Numbered from the stretch's first letter, positions 13,001 to 22,877 are shown. The stretch: DNA of 64,000 nucleotides from Costus lasius (GCA_027563935.2 JANVAS020000239.1:806001-870000); one strand, 5' to 3'. The notes: generated from the sequence alone by a model not told the origin. Numbers and translations are program-made.

Positions 13001-13931
13001 CCTCATGCTGTCCCACCTGCCTTCTTCTCTTGAGTTCCTGCACATTTGAACAAATGTGAACTCCACATGCAGTGTCCAACACCCATGATATAGAAGAAGA
13101 AAACATGACCTCAGTCACGAATATACCTGAGCCAGAAGCGATGCTTCCCCTCTTATCTCCTTGTAGCGCTTTACAGTCCTTTTTCCAGTGACCCAGCTGG
13201 CCACAGTGGAAACACCTGTATTCCTTGGACCGCTTTACCTTCTGCTTCAGAGCCTTGCTGTAACTCTTGACAGGGGTCTTGCCCTTCTTCCCCTTCTTCT
13301 TGTTCCTTGAAGGAACCATTAAGACAGAGGTCGAAGGCTTTCCCTTCAGAGTCTCCTCAGTAGTCAAGAGCATATTCAGCAGCTCTGCCGGAGTACAATC
13401 GATTTTGTTCATATTAAAGTTAATAATGAACGCGTCGAATGAAGGCGGGAGAGACTGCAGAATAATATCCACAGCAAGCTCCTGGTTGATGGTATGCCCC
13501 AGTTTCTCTAGAGCCTCCTTGTGCCCAATCATCTTGAGCACGTGAGCTCCTACTGGGCTCCCTTCAGCCAGTTTGCTCTGAAAGAAAAGCTTTGTCAGAT
13601 TGTAGCGCTCAGTCCTTGCCTGTGCAGCATACAGCATCTTGAGGTTTGCTATCATGTCTATGGCAGACATATCCTCATGCTGACGCTGCAGCGGTGGCGT
13701 CATAGACGCTAACATCAGGCAAGCGACATCAATGCTATCATTGACGTGCTTCTCATAGGCTTCCCGAACCGCCCTTGCGGCGTTCGGAGCGGGCTGAGGC
13801 GGTATCGCCGTCTCGAGGACATACAGTTTCCTCTCTGCCTTAAGAACGATCTTAAGGTGTCCGAACCAGTCAGAGAAGTTCGGCCCAACAAACTTCTCCC
13901 TTTCCAGTAGGGATCACACATTGAAGTTCAT
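10050..13931 (-). CDS. Copia gag-pol polyprotein, element A (one nonsense codon)
   Basis: The frame is continuous for 1221 codons from 13715 and open upstream to 13917; family alignment places the gag ATG at 13931. Codon 6 (13916-13914) is TGA where the other copies have CGA. Domains, numbered from 13715: gag to ~165; CCHC knuckle CFHCGQLGHWKKDC (168-181); protease with DTAC (214-217) instead of the usual DS/TG; integrase H348/H353/C379/C382 and D409, D472, E508; a basic proline-poor linker; reverse transcriptase (~740-985) with YVDD (895-898); RNase H (~1065-1200) with D1068, E1109, D1147. It ends ...LRFLNH at 10050, just before the polypurine tract. Order protease-integrase-RT-RNase H defines Ty1/copia; the lineage looks Tork/Angela-like but is not certain. 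This is the best-preserved pol in the window. Confidence 0.93.
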
Positions 13932-13952
13932 GGTGTTCGTTGCTGCAGGTAT

Positions 13953-13979
13953 CTACAACAATGCAAGAACAGCAAGGTC
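13953..13979 (-). promoter_or_regulatory. Putative leader intron 3' splice site, element A
   Basis: On the minus strand the branch-point motif CTGAC (branch A at 13978) lies 25 nt before the AG at 13954-13953. The downstream exon would begin at 13952, seven codons before the gag ATG, and in phase. The matching donor is at 15934, giving a predicted intron of 1982 nt. Confidence 0.5.
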
Positions 13980-14240
13980 AGTATCAATGTTAAGAATCAA
14001 TCAGGACTTAAGAAAGATTCTTTTTCCCACTATTTTATCTGACTGAAAAATCCATTAAACAGTCCGAAAGAGTAGACACTCTTTTAGTGAGATGGGATCC
14101 GGATTTCATACTTGGTCTCCGCGTCCCGCTCAGGCGAGATAAGATGCACAGAGAGTACAAGCACTAATCTCCGGTAGGCAGTCCCTGCCGATCGCCAACC
14201 CGTGCGATTCCCCTTCATCTGGGCAATCCAGCAGACTGTG

Positions 14241-14462
14241 CCAACTGAGTTGGTACAACACAGTCTCTGATCCCACAGATGGCTGCCTCCATGTGCTACC
14301 ATATGCGCCACATATGTAGCCTACATGGTCAAGCTGACCCGACCTACTCCCTGGACCACCATGTGCTATGCTGAGCAACGAGAAGGGATAAATCCCTACT
14401 CTGTAACACACAGGTGTAATCGCACACCGTCTGAAGATAGATGGACGTGCCCACTGAGTGGG
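14241..14462 (-). other. Twin leader hairpins, element A
   Basis: The inverted repeats are CCAACT/AGTTGG at 14241-14253 and CCCACT/AGTGGG at 14450-14462, each with a single-base loop, in a shared TTGTAC...GCAC context. Confidence 0.65.
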
Positions 14463-15597
14463 TACAACACGGCTCCAACGATAATCAGAACAGTGAGGTT
14501 TCGCGTCAGAAGGCTTACGAGCTTGATATTTTAGCGTTGGATTTTAACGGTCTTTTTATCTTCTTCACTATCATGCAATTCCTATGGTGATAGCAGAAGA
14601 TAAACTAATCATGCAATTATAATATTTAAGCAATAAATAAAAGAAAGCATGAATCTTATGTGGTAAAAGCCCATAGCCCTAGTAGACCTTAATTTAACTT
14701 AAGTCTTGACTTGCTTTTCTTCATAGGGCTTTAAGCTGCTCATCTGGCCCAACCAGGGCCCAAGCGCCAATTGCAGCTCAGGTGCGCCCACCAGGGAAAA
14801 TGCGCCTGTCCAGAGTCGAACCCTGGACCTCCCACCTGGTCTAGCCACTGCTGCATGCGCCAATGCCATGTGTGCTCTGTGCTCTTGTCTAATTAAATTA
14901 CAAATTTAACTATCTAGACAAGATTGACTCGCAGGTCAATTACACATTATAAATTAATTAAACTGTGATTCGCAGATCACAAAAAAAAAAATTAATTTAC
15001 AATTAATTCCCAGGCACGCAGGCCCCAGCACAGCACACATTAAAAAAAAAAAACGGGCAGCCCACATAAGAATAAATAGACAAACACATGGCATCAATCA
15101 ACATGTGATCCACTCAAGAAAATTTAAATTTCGAAAACCCATGGGCATCAATTTTAATTTCCTTATTTGCCCTACAACCTTACAACGGTCCATTACTAGG
15201 GATCCACTCATCCATCCTAGTCAGATCCACTGCCCTTGCATGCACCAAGTCCTAACTGACTTGAGTCGACCATAAGGTCAACGATGCATATGCCAGGGCT
15301 GAACAACCACAATGAGGTCTGGCAAGCGGGTGTGACCCCGGGCCTAACTCATGTGTGTTCACTAGTTGTCTCAATCAGACATCGCTACACGCCTGTCTGC
15401 AGTCGACCTGTAGCCACCACGTGCTTGCGCACAGGTGCTACCTGGTCAACCCATCAAGGCTGTCAGATGGTCTGATCAGACTTTTGGATCTAACCTAGGG
15501 GGTGACTTCAACCCTAATAACCCGTCTAAGGGTTTAATGCAAGGCTTTAGATCTATAGTGAGTCGCGCATGTGATGTTGGTTTTTAAGAAAACATAC

Positions 15598-15680
15598 AAT
15601 ATGCGCCAACTGAAGACATAAACATATGATATGCGCCAACTGAAGACATAAACATATGATATGCGCCAACTTGAGAACAT
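15598..15680. repeat. 30-bp tandem repeat in element A leader
   Basis: The unit ATGCGCCAACTGAAGACATA plus about ten bases occurs twice exactly and a third time in diverged form. Element B has only a single-copy equivalent (around 19020-19070), so this is a copy-specific expansion. Confidence 0.7.
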
Positions 15681-15788
15681 GCGCAAGTATGAAAAACTTT
15701 CACAAACTTGTACTATCGCATGTAACATATAGATCATGTTAAAGGATCACAAAGAAAGCAAACATATTATCATGCATGATAAACCTGC

Positions 15789-15800
15789 GCTCTGATACCA
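15789..15800 (-). other. Primer-binding site, element A
   Basis: TGGTATCAGAGC on the minus strand lies two bases from the 5' LTR end (15803) and is complementary to initiator-Met tRNA. Confidence 0.88.
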
Positions 15801-15802
15801 AT

Positions 15803-17489
15803 TGAAGGGTCCCCTAGATAAAGGGGGCGAAACCCTAATAGGAGGCGCAACAAAAACTTATAGCGGAATCTAGGGTTTCTAATAGATCGCATAGCATATA
15901 ATATGATCAACTTTCAATGAGAAGCGATACTCACCATTGCCATCACTTGGATGGTGTCTTGGAGGCAAAGGTGCAAGCGAACCTTCTCCTAAGTTTCGCA
16001 CACAAGATGATCAATGCGCTTCTTCCTTGGTGCTCCTTGTGCTAGCAAGGTTCCAAGGTTGTCTTGCCGAATGGAAAGGAAAAGAGAGATCCTTGCTTGG
16101 TCGAATGTTTCCTCTTGTCGTCCACTCCTTCACCCATGAGAGTGCAAGAGACGAATGCTCAAGCGGCGTCAAGAGAGCAAGAGACGAGAATAGCATTCTC
16201 TTGGCGTGAACGTGAGATGTGGTCACGTTAAGAGATGTGCTATCTAAAAATAGCATCCCATTTCTTCACTTGCGACCATGTATCACCCCAATCGCCAATG
16301 CCTCTTATCACTTGAACCATGCGCTCAACCAATGAGCTGGTTCAAATCCATTTGGTTCAATAACCAAATAAACCAAGCAATCAGTCCAGACTATAATAAA
16401 CCCTAAGGCTCTTAATCTGACCATCGATCTCCTGATGCTTCTGATCTCACCAATCTAGCATCCAATCTCTCGATCGAAGCTTACCGATCTCAAGCCCTAA
16501 TCAATCAAACATGATCAGACCAGATCTCACTCACAATCAGAGATTAAATCCCTTTAAACTGAACCCGAACAATTCAGTCCACACGATCTGACTTAAGTAA
16601 GCCATATCATCAAATTGTGCGACCCTGAGGGTTTCCTTTAAATGTCGGTAACGATAACTCACGTTATCACGATCAGTGAGGGGTATCTAGCAACACATCA
16701 CTGTCTCCCGATATAAAGGAAATAGTCTTCCAAGACTACACCCAAACCATAGCACAAGTGTGAATCCACATCACTAGGCATACATGTTTCCTTTGCCACT
16801 GGATGTTCTTATTGGACAAGCTTGTCAAGCTTGTAGCTCCAATATGATGAGCATGATTAGATCAGATGAGCACAGTCACCTGGGTATGGCCACACACTTT
16901 CTCAATCATCTCATCCAGGGGGCCCCTTTAGAACATCACACTCCTTAAACAAGGAGACGGCAATCCTTTGTCTATCACTAGTGCCCTAACCTGACTCAAG
17001 CTCATTATCCAAGATAGTCTATAATCATTATGTTTCAAATGATATTGAACTACCTCAAAATAATGACAATCATCATTTAGAAAACACAAGTGATCTCAAG
17101 TCAGAGGAAATGTGCCACTTGTCATATTCAAGGATTATTCACATTGTGACAAACAATTGAATATCCTAGTAGGGTCTGTCCTGTACATCCAATGTACCCA
17201 TGAGTCTACATCTTATTCCATGCTCGAAGCATCCTATAAGATTAGAACACATATTAGTCTTAACCATATCAAGGCTGTCTCATGTTCACCAAGATATCTC
17301 GACTAAGGACTTTACTGCATGTCAGCCTAGCTGAACAGCTTTGAGACATTATTCAGAAGTACACTTATTACAGCAGACAAGGTAACAACCTGAATAACAA
17401 CCATGCCTTTATAAACATAAGAGTTTATTACATGATACTGATACAATCCCAAAGGCCTCAAACATTAGCCTTAAGGGCATATCCCAACA
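15803..17489 (-). repeat. 5' LTR of element A (mosaic)
   Basis: This 1687-bp LTR starts on the minus strand TGTTGGGATATGCCC. The stretch 15803-17181 differs from the 3' LTR at only about two positions by eye. The stretch 17182-17489 differs at about 25 positions and there resembles LTRs C and L. It contains the ATG mini-exon at 15943-15933. Confidence 0.9.
15933..15943 (-). promoter_or_regulatory. ATG mini-exon and splice donor, element A LTR
   Basis: The minus strand reads ATG GCA ATG|GTGAGTATC, a consensus plant 5' splice donor. Joining to 13952 keeps the gag phase. Confidence 0.55.
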
Positions 17490-17730
17490 ATAATAATAGT
17501 TTCCACTCCAGTATTCAGATGGCTCCTTATGAAGCTTTGTATGGGAGAAGGTGTAGGACTCCTTTGTGTTGGGAGGAAACTGGTGACAGAATGATTTTGA
17601 GATCTGATGCAGTACAGGAGACTACTGATAAGGTCAGAGAGATTCAGGATAAATTGAAGATTGCTCGGGACAGACAGAAGAGTTATGCTGATGACCGTCG
17701 TCGTTCCCTTTGATCGGGGCATATGTCTAG
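17490..17730 (+). pseudogene. Gypsy integrase C-terminal scrap
   Basis: The plus strand encodes about 75 residues typical of the end of a Ty3/gypsy integrase core and its following region (NSFHSSIQMAPYEALYGRR..., then KSYADDRRRSL). The lineage looks Tekay/Del-like, different from F and K. It has no LTR, PBS or TSD. It sits between the recombinant end of A's 5' LTR and the broken 5' LTR of B, so it is either a remnant of a deleted element or filler from break repair. Confidence 0.75.
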
Positions 17731-18877
17731 TGCCGTCTCCTTAATTGGAGTGTGATGTTCTAAAGGGGCCCCCTGGATGAGATGATTGAGAATAGTGTAT
17801 GGCCATACCCAGGTGACTATGTTCATCTGATCTAATCATGCTCATCATATTGGAGTTACAAGCTTGACACGCTTGTCCAATAAGAACATCCAGTGGCAAA
17901 GGAAATATGCATGCCTAGTGAAGTTGATTCACACTTGTGCTGTTTTTGGGTGTAGTCTTGGAAGACTCTTTTCTTTATATCGAGAGACAGTGATGTGTTG
18001 CTAGATACCCCTCACTGATCGTGATGACGTGAGTTATCGTTACCGACATTTAAAGGAAACCCTTAGGGTCGCACAATTTGATGATATGGCTTACTTAAGT
18101 CAGATCGTGTGGACTGAATTGTTCAGGTTCAGTTTAAAGGGATTTAATCTCTGATTGTAAGTGAGATCTGGTCTTATCATGTTTGATTGATTAGGGCTTA
18201 AGATCGGTAAGCTTCGATTGAGAGAATGGATGCTAGATCGGTGAGATCAGGAGCATCAGGAGATGAACGGTCAGATCAAATACCTTAGGGTTTTAATGTG
18301 ATCTGGACTTATGGCTTGGTTTATTTGGTTATTGAACCAAATTCAAGTGAACCGGCTCGTGAATGAGCGCATGGTTCAAGGGTGAAGTGGAGTTTGCGAT
18401 TGGGGTAAACCCAAGATCGCATGTGGAGAAGTTATATGCTATTTTTGGATAGCACTTCTCAACGTGACCACGTTTCACGTTTTCCCTCTTCACGCCTTCA
18501 CGCTTTGTCGCCAATTCGGCTTTGGCTCTTGGGGCATTCTTGCGTGGAGGAGAGGAATAGACGATAAGGAAAAATCGCCAAGACAAGAAGTTCTTTTTCC
18601 CTTTCACTCGACAAAGACATCTTTGGACCTTGCTAGCACAAGGATCGCAAGGAGGAGTAGGCGACATCAATTGTGTGCGTCACCTCTGGAGAAGATCCAG
18701 TTTGATCTTTGCTTCCAAGGCGCCATCTAGAAATGGCTATGGTATGATCCTTCTCTATATGCAATCGGGTTCTTTTGTTAATCATATAGCATGCAAGATC
18801 TAGAAACCCCCTTTCCGCTGCTTGCATCTTCATATGCGCCAATGCTTTAGGGTTTCGCCCCCTTGTGGGGACTTACA
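17731..18877 (+). repeat. 5' LTR of element B (5'-truncated)
   Basis: This aligns without length change to 39046-40192, the 3' part of B's other LTR. It begins abruptly at TGCCGTCTCC after the gypsy scrap and ends ...GGGGACTTACA. Confidence 0.88.
18733..18743 (+). promoter_or_regulatory. ATG mini-exon and splice donor, element B LTR
   Basis: The sequence is ATG GCT ATG|GTATGATCC. The donor GT is at 18742-18743. Splicing to 20688 removes 1946 nt, including the LTR tail, primer-binding site and hairpins, and keeps phase with the gag ATG at 20709. Without splicing, this start reads only a few codons before TGA. Confidence 0.55.
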
Positions 18878-18879
18878 AT

Positions 18880-18891
18880 TGGTATCAGAGC
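18880..18891 (+). other. Primer-binding site, element B
   Basis: TGGTATCAGAGC lies two bases after the LTR end and is complementary to initiator-Met tRNA. Confidence 0.88.
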
Positions 18892-19785
18892 CAGGTTTCA
18901 TGCATGTTTTATGATTGCAAGCCATTTTGTGATCCTTGTTTGCGAACAATGCTTAGATCTTTATTACATGCGAAAATACATGTTAAGTTATCATAGGCGA
19001 AACTTGTATTTTGTTTAAGGCGCATGTATGAGGTTACCTTCAGTTGGCGCTTGTATGTTGTTGGTTTTCTTAAAACTTAAATACTTGCGCGACTCACACT
19101 AGATCTAAGGCCTTACTGTAAACCCTTAGACGGGTTACTAGGGTTGAAGTCATCCCCTAGGTTAGATCCAGACAGTCTGATCAGACCATCTGACAGCCTT
19201 GATGGGTTGACCAGATAGCATCTGTGCGCAAGCACAAGATGGCTATAGGTCGACTGCAGACAGGCGTGTAGCGATGTCTGATTGAGACGACTAGCGAACG
19301 CACATGAGTTAGGCCCGGGGTCACACCCGTTTGCCAGACCTCATTGTGGTTGTTCAGCCCTAGCGCATGCATGGTTGACCTTTTGGTCGACTCAAGTCAG
19401 TTAGGACTTGGTGCATGCAAGGGCAGTGGATCTGACTAGGTTGGATGAGTGGATCCCTAGTAATGGACCGTTGTAAGGATGTAGGGCAAATAAGGAAATT
19501 AAAATTGATGCCTATGGGGTTTTCGAAATTTAATTTTCATGATTGGATCACATGTTGATTGATGCCTATGTTTGTTTATTTATTCTTATGTGGGCTGCTC
19601 ATGTTAAATGTGTGCTGTGCTGGGGCCTGCGTGCCTGGAATTTAAAGTTGTAAATTAATTATTGTGATCTGCGTATCACATTGTATTTAATTTATAAAAT
19701 GTAATTGACCTGCGTGTCAATCTTGTCTAGATAGATTAATTTGTAAATTAATCAGAAAAGAGCACAGAGCACACATGGCAGAGGC

Positions 19786-19850
19786 GCATGCAGCAGTGGC
19801 TTGACCAGGTGGGAGGTCCAGGGTTCGACTCTGGGACCAGGCGCATTTTC
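19786..19850 (+). other. SINE/tRNA-like patch with B-box-like motif in leader
   Basis: The sequence AGGTGGGAGGTCCAGGGTTCGACTC resembles the head of tRNA-derived plant SINEs: GGTTCGA is a pol III B-box core, preceded by TGGCTTGACCAGG, which is loosely A-box-like but too close. The same patch occurs in leaders A (14811-14850), C (25811-25860), G (63664-63700) and, degraded, H (1098-1135). Confidence 0.4.
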
Positions 19851-20177
19851 CCTGGTGGGCGCACCTCAGCTGCAAATGGCGCTTGGGCCCTGGTTTGGGC
19901 CAGATGAGCAGCAAAAGCCCCATGAAGAAAAGCAAGTGAAGACTTAAGTTCTTAAGGTCTTACTAGGGCTATGGGCTTTTACCACATAAGATCCATGCTT
20001 TCTTTTATTGTTGAATAAGTAGAACAGCATGATTTATTTATCTTCTGCTATCACCATAGAAATTGCATGATAGTGAAGAAGATAAAAGACCGTTAAAATC
20101 CAACGCTAAAATATCAAGCTCGTAAGCCTTCTGACGCGAAACCTCACTGTTCTGATTATCGTTGGAGCCGTGTTGTA

Positions 20178-20399
20178 CCCACTCAGTGGGCACGTCCATC
20201 TATCTTCAGACGGTGCGGGATTACACCTGCGTGTTACAGAGAAGGGATTTATCGCTTCTCGTTGCTCAGCATAGCACGTGGTGGTCCAGGGAGTAGGTCG
20301 GGTCAGCTTGACCATGTAGGCTACATATGTGGCGCATATGGTAGCGCATGGAGGCAGCCATCTGTGGGGTCAGAGATTGTGTTGTACCAACTCAGTTGG
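20178..20399 (+). other. Twin leader hairpins, element B
   Basis: CCCACTcAGTGGG (20178-20190) and CCAACTcAGTTGG (20387-20399) share the flanks TTGTAC/TTGTAC and GCAC. The third base pair is C-G in one and A-T in the other. Confidence 0.65.
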
Positions 20400-20658
20400 C
20401 ACAGTCTGCTGGATTGCCCAGATGAAGGGGAATCGCACGGGTTGGCGATTGGCAGGGACTGCCTACCAGAGATTAGTGCTTGTACTCTCTGTGCATCTTA
20501 TCTCGCCTGAGCGGGACGCGGAGACCAAGTATGAAATCTGGATCCCATCTCACTAAAAGAGTTCTACTCTTTCGGGCTGTTTGCTGGATTTTTCAGCCAG
20601 ATAAAATAGTGAGAAAAAGAATCATTCTTAAGTCCTGAATTGATTCTTTACATTGATA

Positions 20659-20687
20659 CTGACCTTGCTGTTCTTGCATTGTTGTAG
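20659..20687 (+). promoter_or_regulatory. Putative leader intron 3' splice site, element B
   Basis: Branch-point motif CTGAC (A at 20662), pyrimidine-rich CCTTGCTGTTCTTGC, then TTGTTGTAG ending at 20687. The seven codons from 20688 to the gag ATG at 20709 are open and in phase. Confidence 0.5.
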
Positions 20688-20708
20688 ATACCTGCAGCAA
20701 CAAACACC

Positions 20709-21500
20709 ATGAGCTTCAATGTGCGATCCCTACTGGAAAGGGAGAAGTTTGCTGGGCCAAACTTCTCAGACTGGTTTGGACACCTTAAGATTGTTCTTAA
20801 GGCAGAGAGGAAACTGTATGTCCTCGAGACGGCGATACCGCCTCAGCCCGCTCCGAACGCCGCAAGGACGGTTCGGGAAGCCTATGAAAAGCACGTCAGT
20901 GATAGCATAGATGTTGCTTGCCTGATGCTAGCGTCTATGACGCCACCGCTGCAGCGTCAGCATGAGGATATGTCTGCAATAGACATGATAGCGAACCTCA
21001 AGATGCTGTATGCTGCACAGGCGAGGACAGAACGCTATAATCTGACAAAGCTTTTCTTTTAGAGCAAACTGGCTGAAGGGAGCCCAGTGGGAGCTCACGT
21101 GCTCAAGATGATTGGGCACAAGGAGGCTCTAGAAAAACTGGGGCATACCATCAATCAGGAGCTTGCTGTAGACATTATTCTGCAGTCTCTCCCGCCCTCT
21201 TTCGATGCGTTCATTATTAATTTTAATATGAACAAAATCGACTATACTCCGGCAGAGCTGCTGAATAAGCTCTTGACTACTGAGGAAACTCTGAAGGGTA
21301 AGCCTTCAACCTCTGTCTTGATGGTTCCTTCGAGGAACAAGAAGAAGGGGAAGAAGGGCAAGGCCCCTATCAAGAATTACAGCAAGGCTCTGAAGCAAAA
21401 GGTGAAGCGGTCAAAGGAATACAGATGTTTCCATTGTGGCCAGTTGGGTCACTGGAAAAAGGAATGTAAAGTGCTCCAAGGTGATAAGAGGGGAAGCTTC
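20709..21500 (+). pseudogene. gag, element B, first part
   Basis: The copia gag begins MSFNVRSLLEREKFAGPNF and runs through the UBN2-like gag region to the CCHC knuckle CFHCGQLGHWKKEC near 21430-21470. It then stops at the insertion point of element C (TSD gcttc 21496-21500). A nonsense codon TAG at 21061-21063 replaces CAG of the other copies. The frame continues after C at 35407. Confidence 0.88.
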
Positions 21501-22877
21501 TGTTGGGATATGCCCTTAAGGCTAATGTTTGAGGCCTTTGGGATTGTAACAGTATCATGTAATAAACTCTTAAGTTTATAAAGGCATGGTTGTTATTCAG
21601 ATTGTTACCTTGTCTGCTGTAATAAGTGTACTTCTGATTAATGTCTCAATGCTGTTCAGCTTGGCTGACATGCAGTTAAGTCCTTAGTCGAGATATCTTG
21701 GTGAACTTGAGACAGCCTTGATATGCTTGAGACTAATATGTGTTCTAATCTTATAGGATGCTTCGAGCATGGAATAAGATGTAGACTCATGGGTACATTG
21801 GATGTACTGGACAGACCCTACTAGGATATTCAATTGCTTGTCACAATGTGAATAATCCTTGTTTGCTACAAGTGGCACATCTCCTCTGACTTGAGATCAC
21901 TTGTGTTTCTAAATGATGATTGTCATTGTTTTGAGGTAGTTCAATATCATTTGAAAGATAATGGTCATAGACTATCTTGGATAATGATCATGAGTCAGGT
22001 TAGGGCACTAGTGATAGACATAGGATTGCCGTCTCCTTGTTTAAGGAGTGTGGTGTTCTAAAGGGGCCCCCCCGGCTGAGATGATTGAGAAAGTGTATGG
22101 CCATACCCAGGTGACTGTGTTCATCTGGTCTAATCATGCTCATCATATTGGAGCTACAAGCTTGACACGCTTGTCCAATAAGAACATCCAGTGGCAAAGG
22201 TAATATGTATGCCTAGTGAAAAGGATTCACACTTGAGCTGTGTTTTGGGTGTAGTCTTGGAAGACTCTTTCCTTTATATCGGGAGACAGTGATGTGTTGC
22301 TAGATACCCCTCACTGATCGTGATAACGTAAGTTATCGTTACCGACATTTAAAGGAAACCCTCAGGGTCGCACAATTTGATGATATGGCTTACTTAAGTC
22401 AGATCGTGTGGACTGAATTGTTTCGGTTCAGTTTAAAGGGATTTAAACTCTGATTGTAAGTGAGATCTGGTCTGATCATGTTTGATTGATTAGGGCTTGA
22501 GATCGGTAAGCTTCGATCGAGAGTGTTGATGCTAGATCGATCAGATCAGAAGCATCTGGAGATGAATGGTCAGATCTAGGACCTTAGGGTCTAATTCGAT
22601 CTAGACTTAATGTTTGGGCTGATTTGGTTTGGTCATTGAACCAAACATCTTGAACCGGCTCATGAGCTGAGCGCAAGGTTCAGGTGGGTGAAGAGAGTTG
22701 CGCATGGTTCACTTGGTGAACGCATAACGCATGTAATCAAGGCTTGCTATTTTGGGAACTTTCGGTTTTCAAAGTGGGAACGTTTCCACGTTCACTTGCA
22801 ACGCCTCCTCTCTATTCCTCTCGCTAATTCGCTATTGGCATTGGACGACTCACGGCTGTCGGCGTGAAGGTTGACGT

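Larger units (their letters stand above)
13932..15802 (-). other. Untranslated leader of element A
   Basis: This is the leader between primer-binding site and gag. It contains the twin hairpins (14241-14462), the SINE-like patch (about 14811-14850) and a short tandem repeat near the primer-binding site (about 15598-15680). Frames of 75-93 codons at 14084-14411 recur in other copies but overlap the hairpins, are altered in H and G, and have no database-recognisable motif that I can see, so they are not called genes. Confidence 0.75.
8344..17489 (-). mobile_element. Copia element A, near-complete
   Basis: This 9146-bp copia on the minus strand has a 5' LTR 17489-15803, primer-binding site 15800-15789, leader to 13932, one gag-pol frame 13931-10050, polypurine tract AAGTGGGAGAT (10040-10030) and 3' LTR 10029-8344. 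The flanks do not match (tcatc on the left, ataat on the right). The two LTRs are almost identical over about 1380 bp but about 8% different over the terminal 308 bp. The element has therefore been altered by recombination or conversion since insertion. Confidence 0.92.
18878..20708 (+). other. Untranslated leader of element B
   Basis: This long leader has no supported gene. It carries the SINE-like patch (19786-19850), the twin hairpins (20178-20399) and the predicted intron end (20659-20687). Frames of 75-82 codons at 20262-20556 recur in A and C but are not conserved in H or G. Confidence 0.75.

Noticed and set aside
19820..19840. Possible tRNA gene at the GGTTCGA motif
   Set aside because: No acceptor, D or anticodon arms can be formed around it; the A-box-like sequence is too close. 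Kept only as a SINE-like patch.
20262..20556. Recurring 75-97 codon frames in the copia leaders (also 14084-14411, 26219-26558, 63021-63359)
   Set aside because: They recur only because the copies are young. They overlap the hairpins in two frames, are broken in H and changed in G, and show no codon-like substitution pattern or motif.
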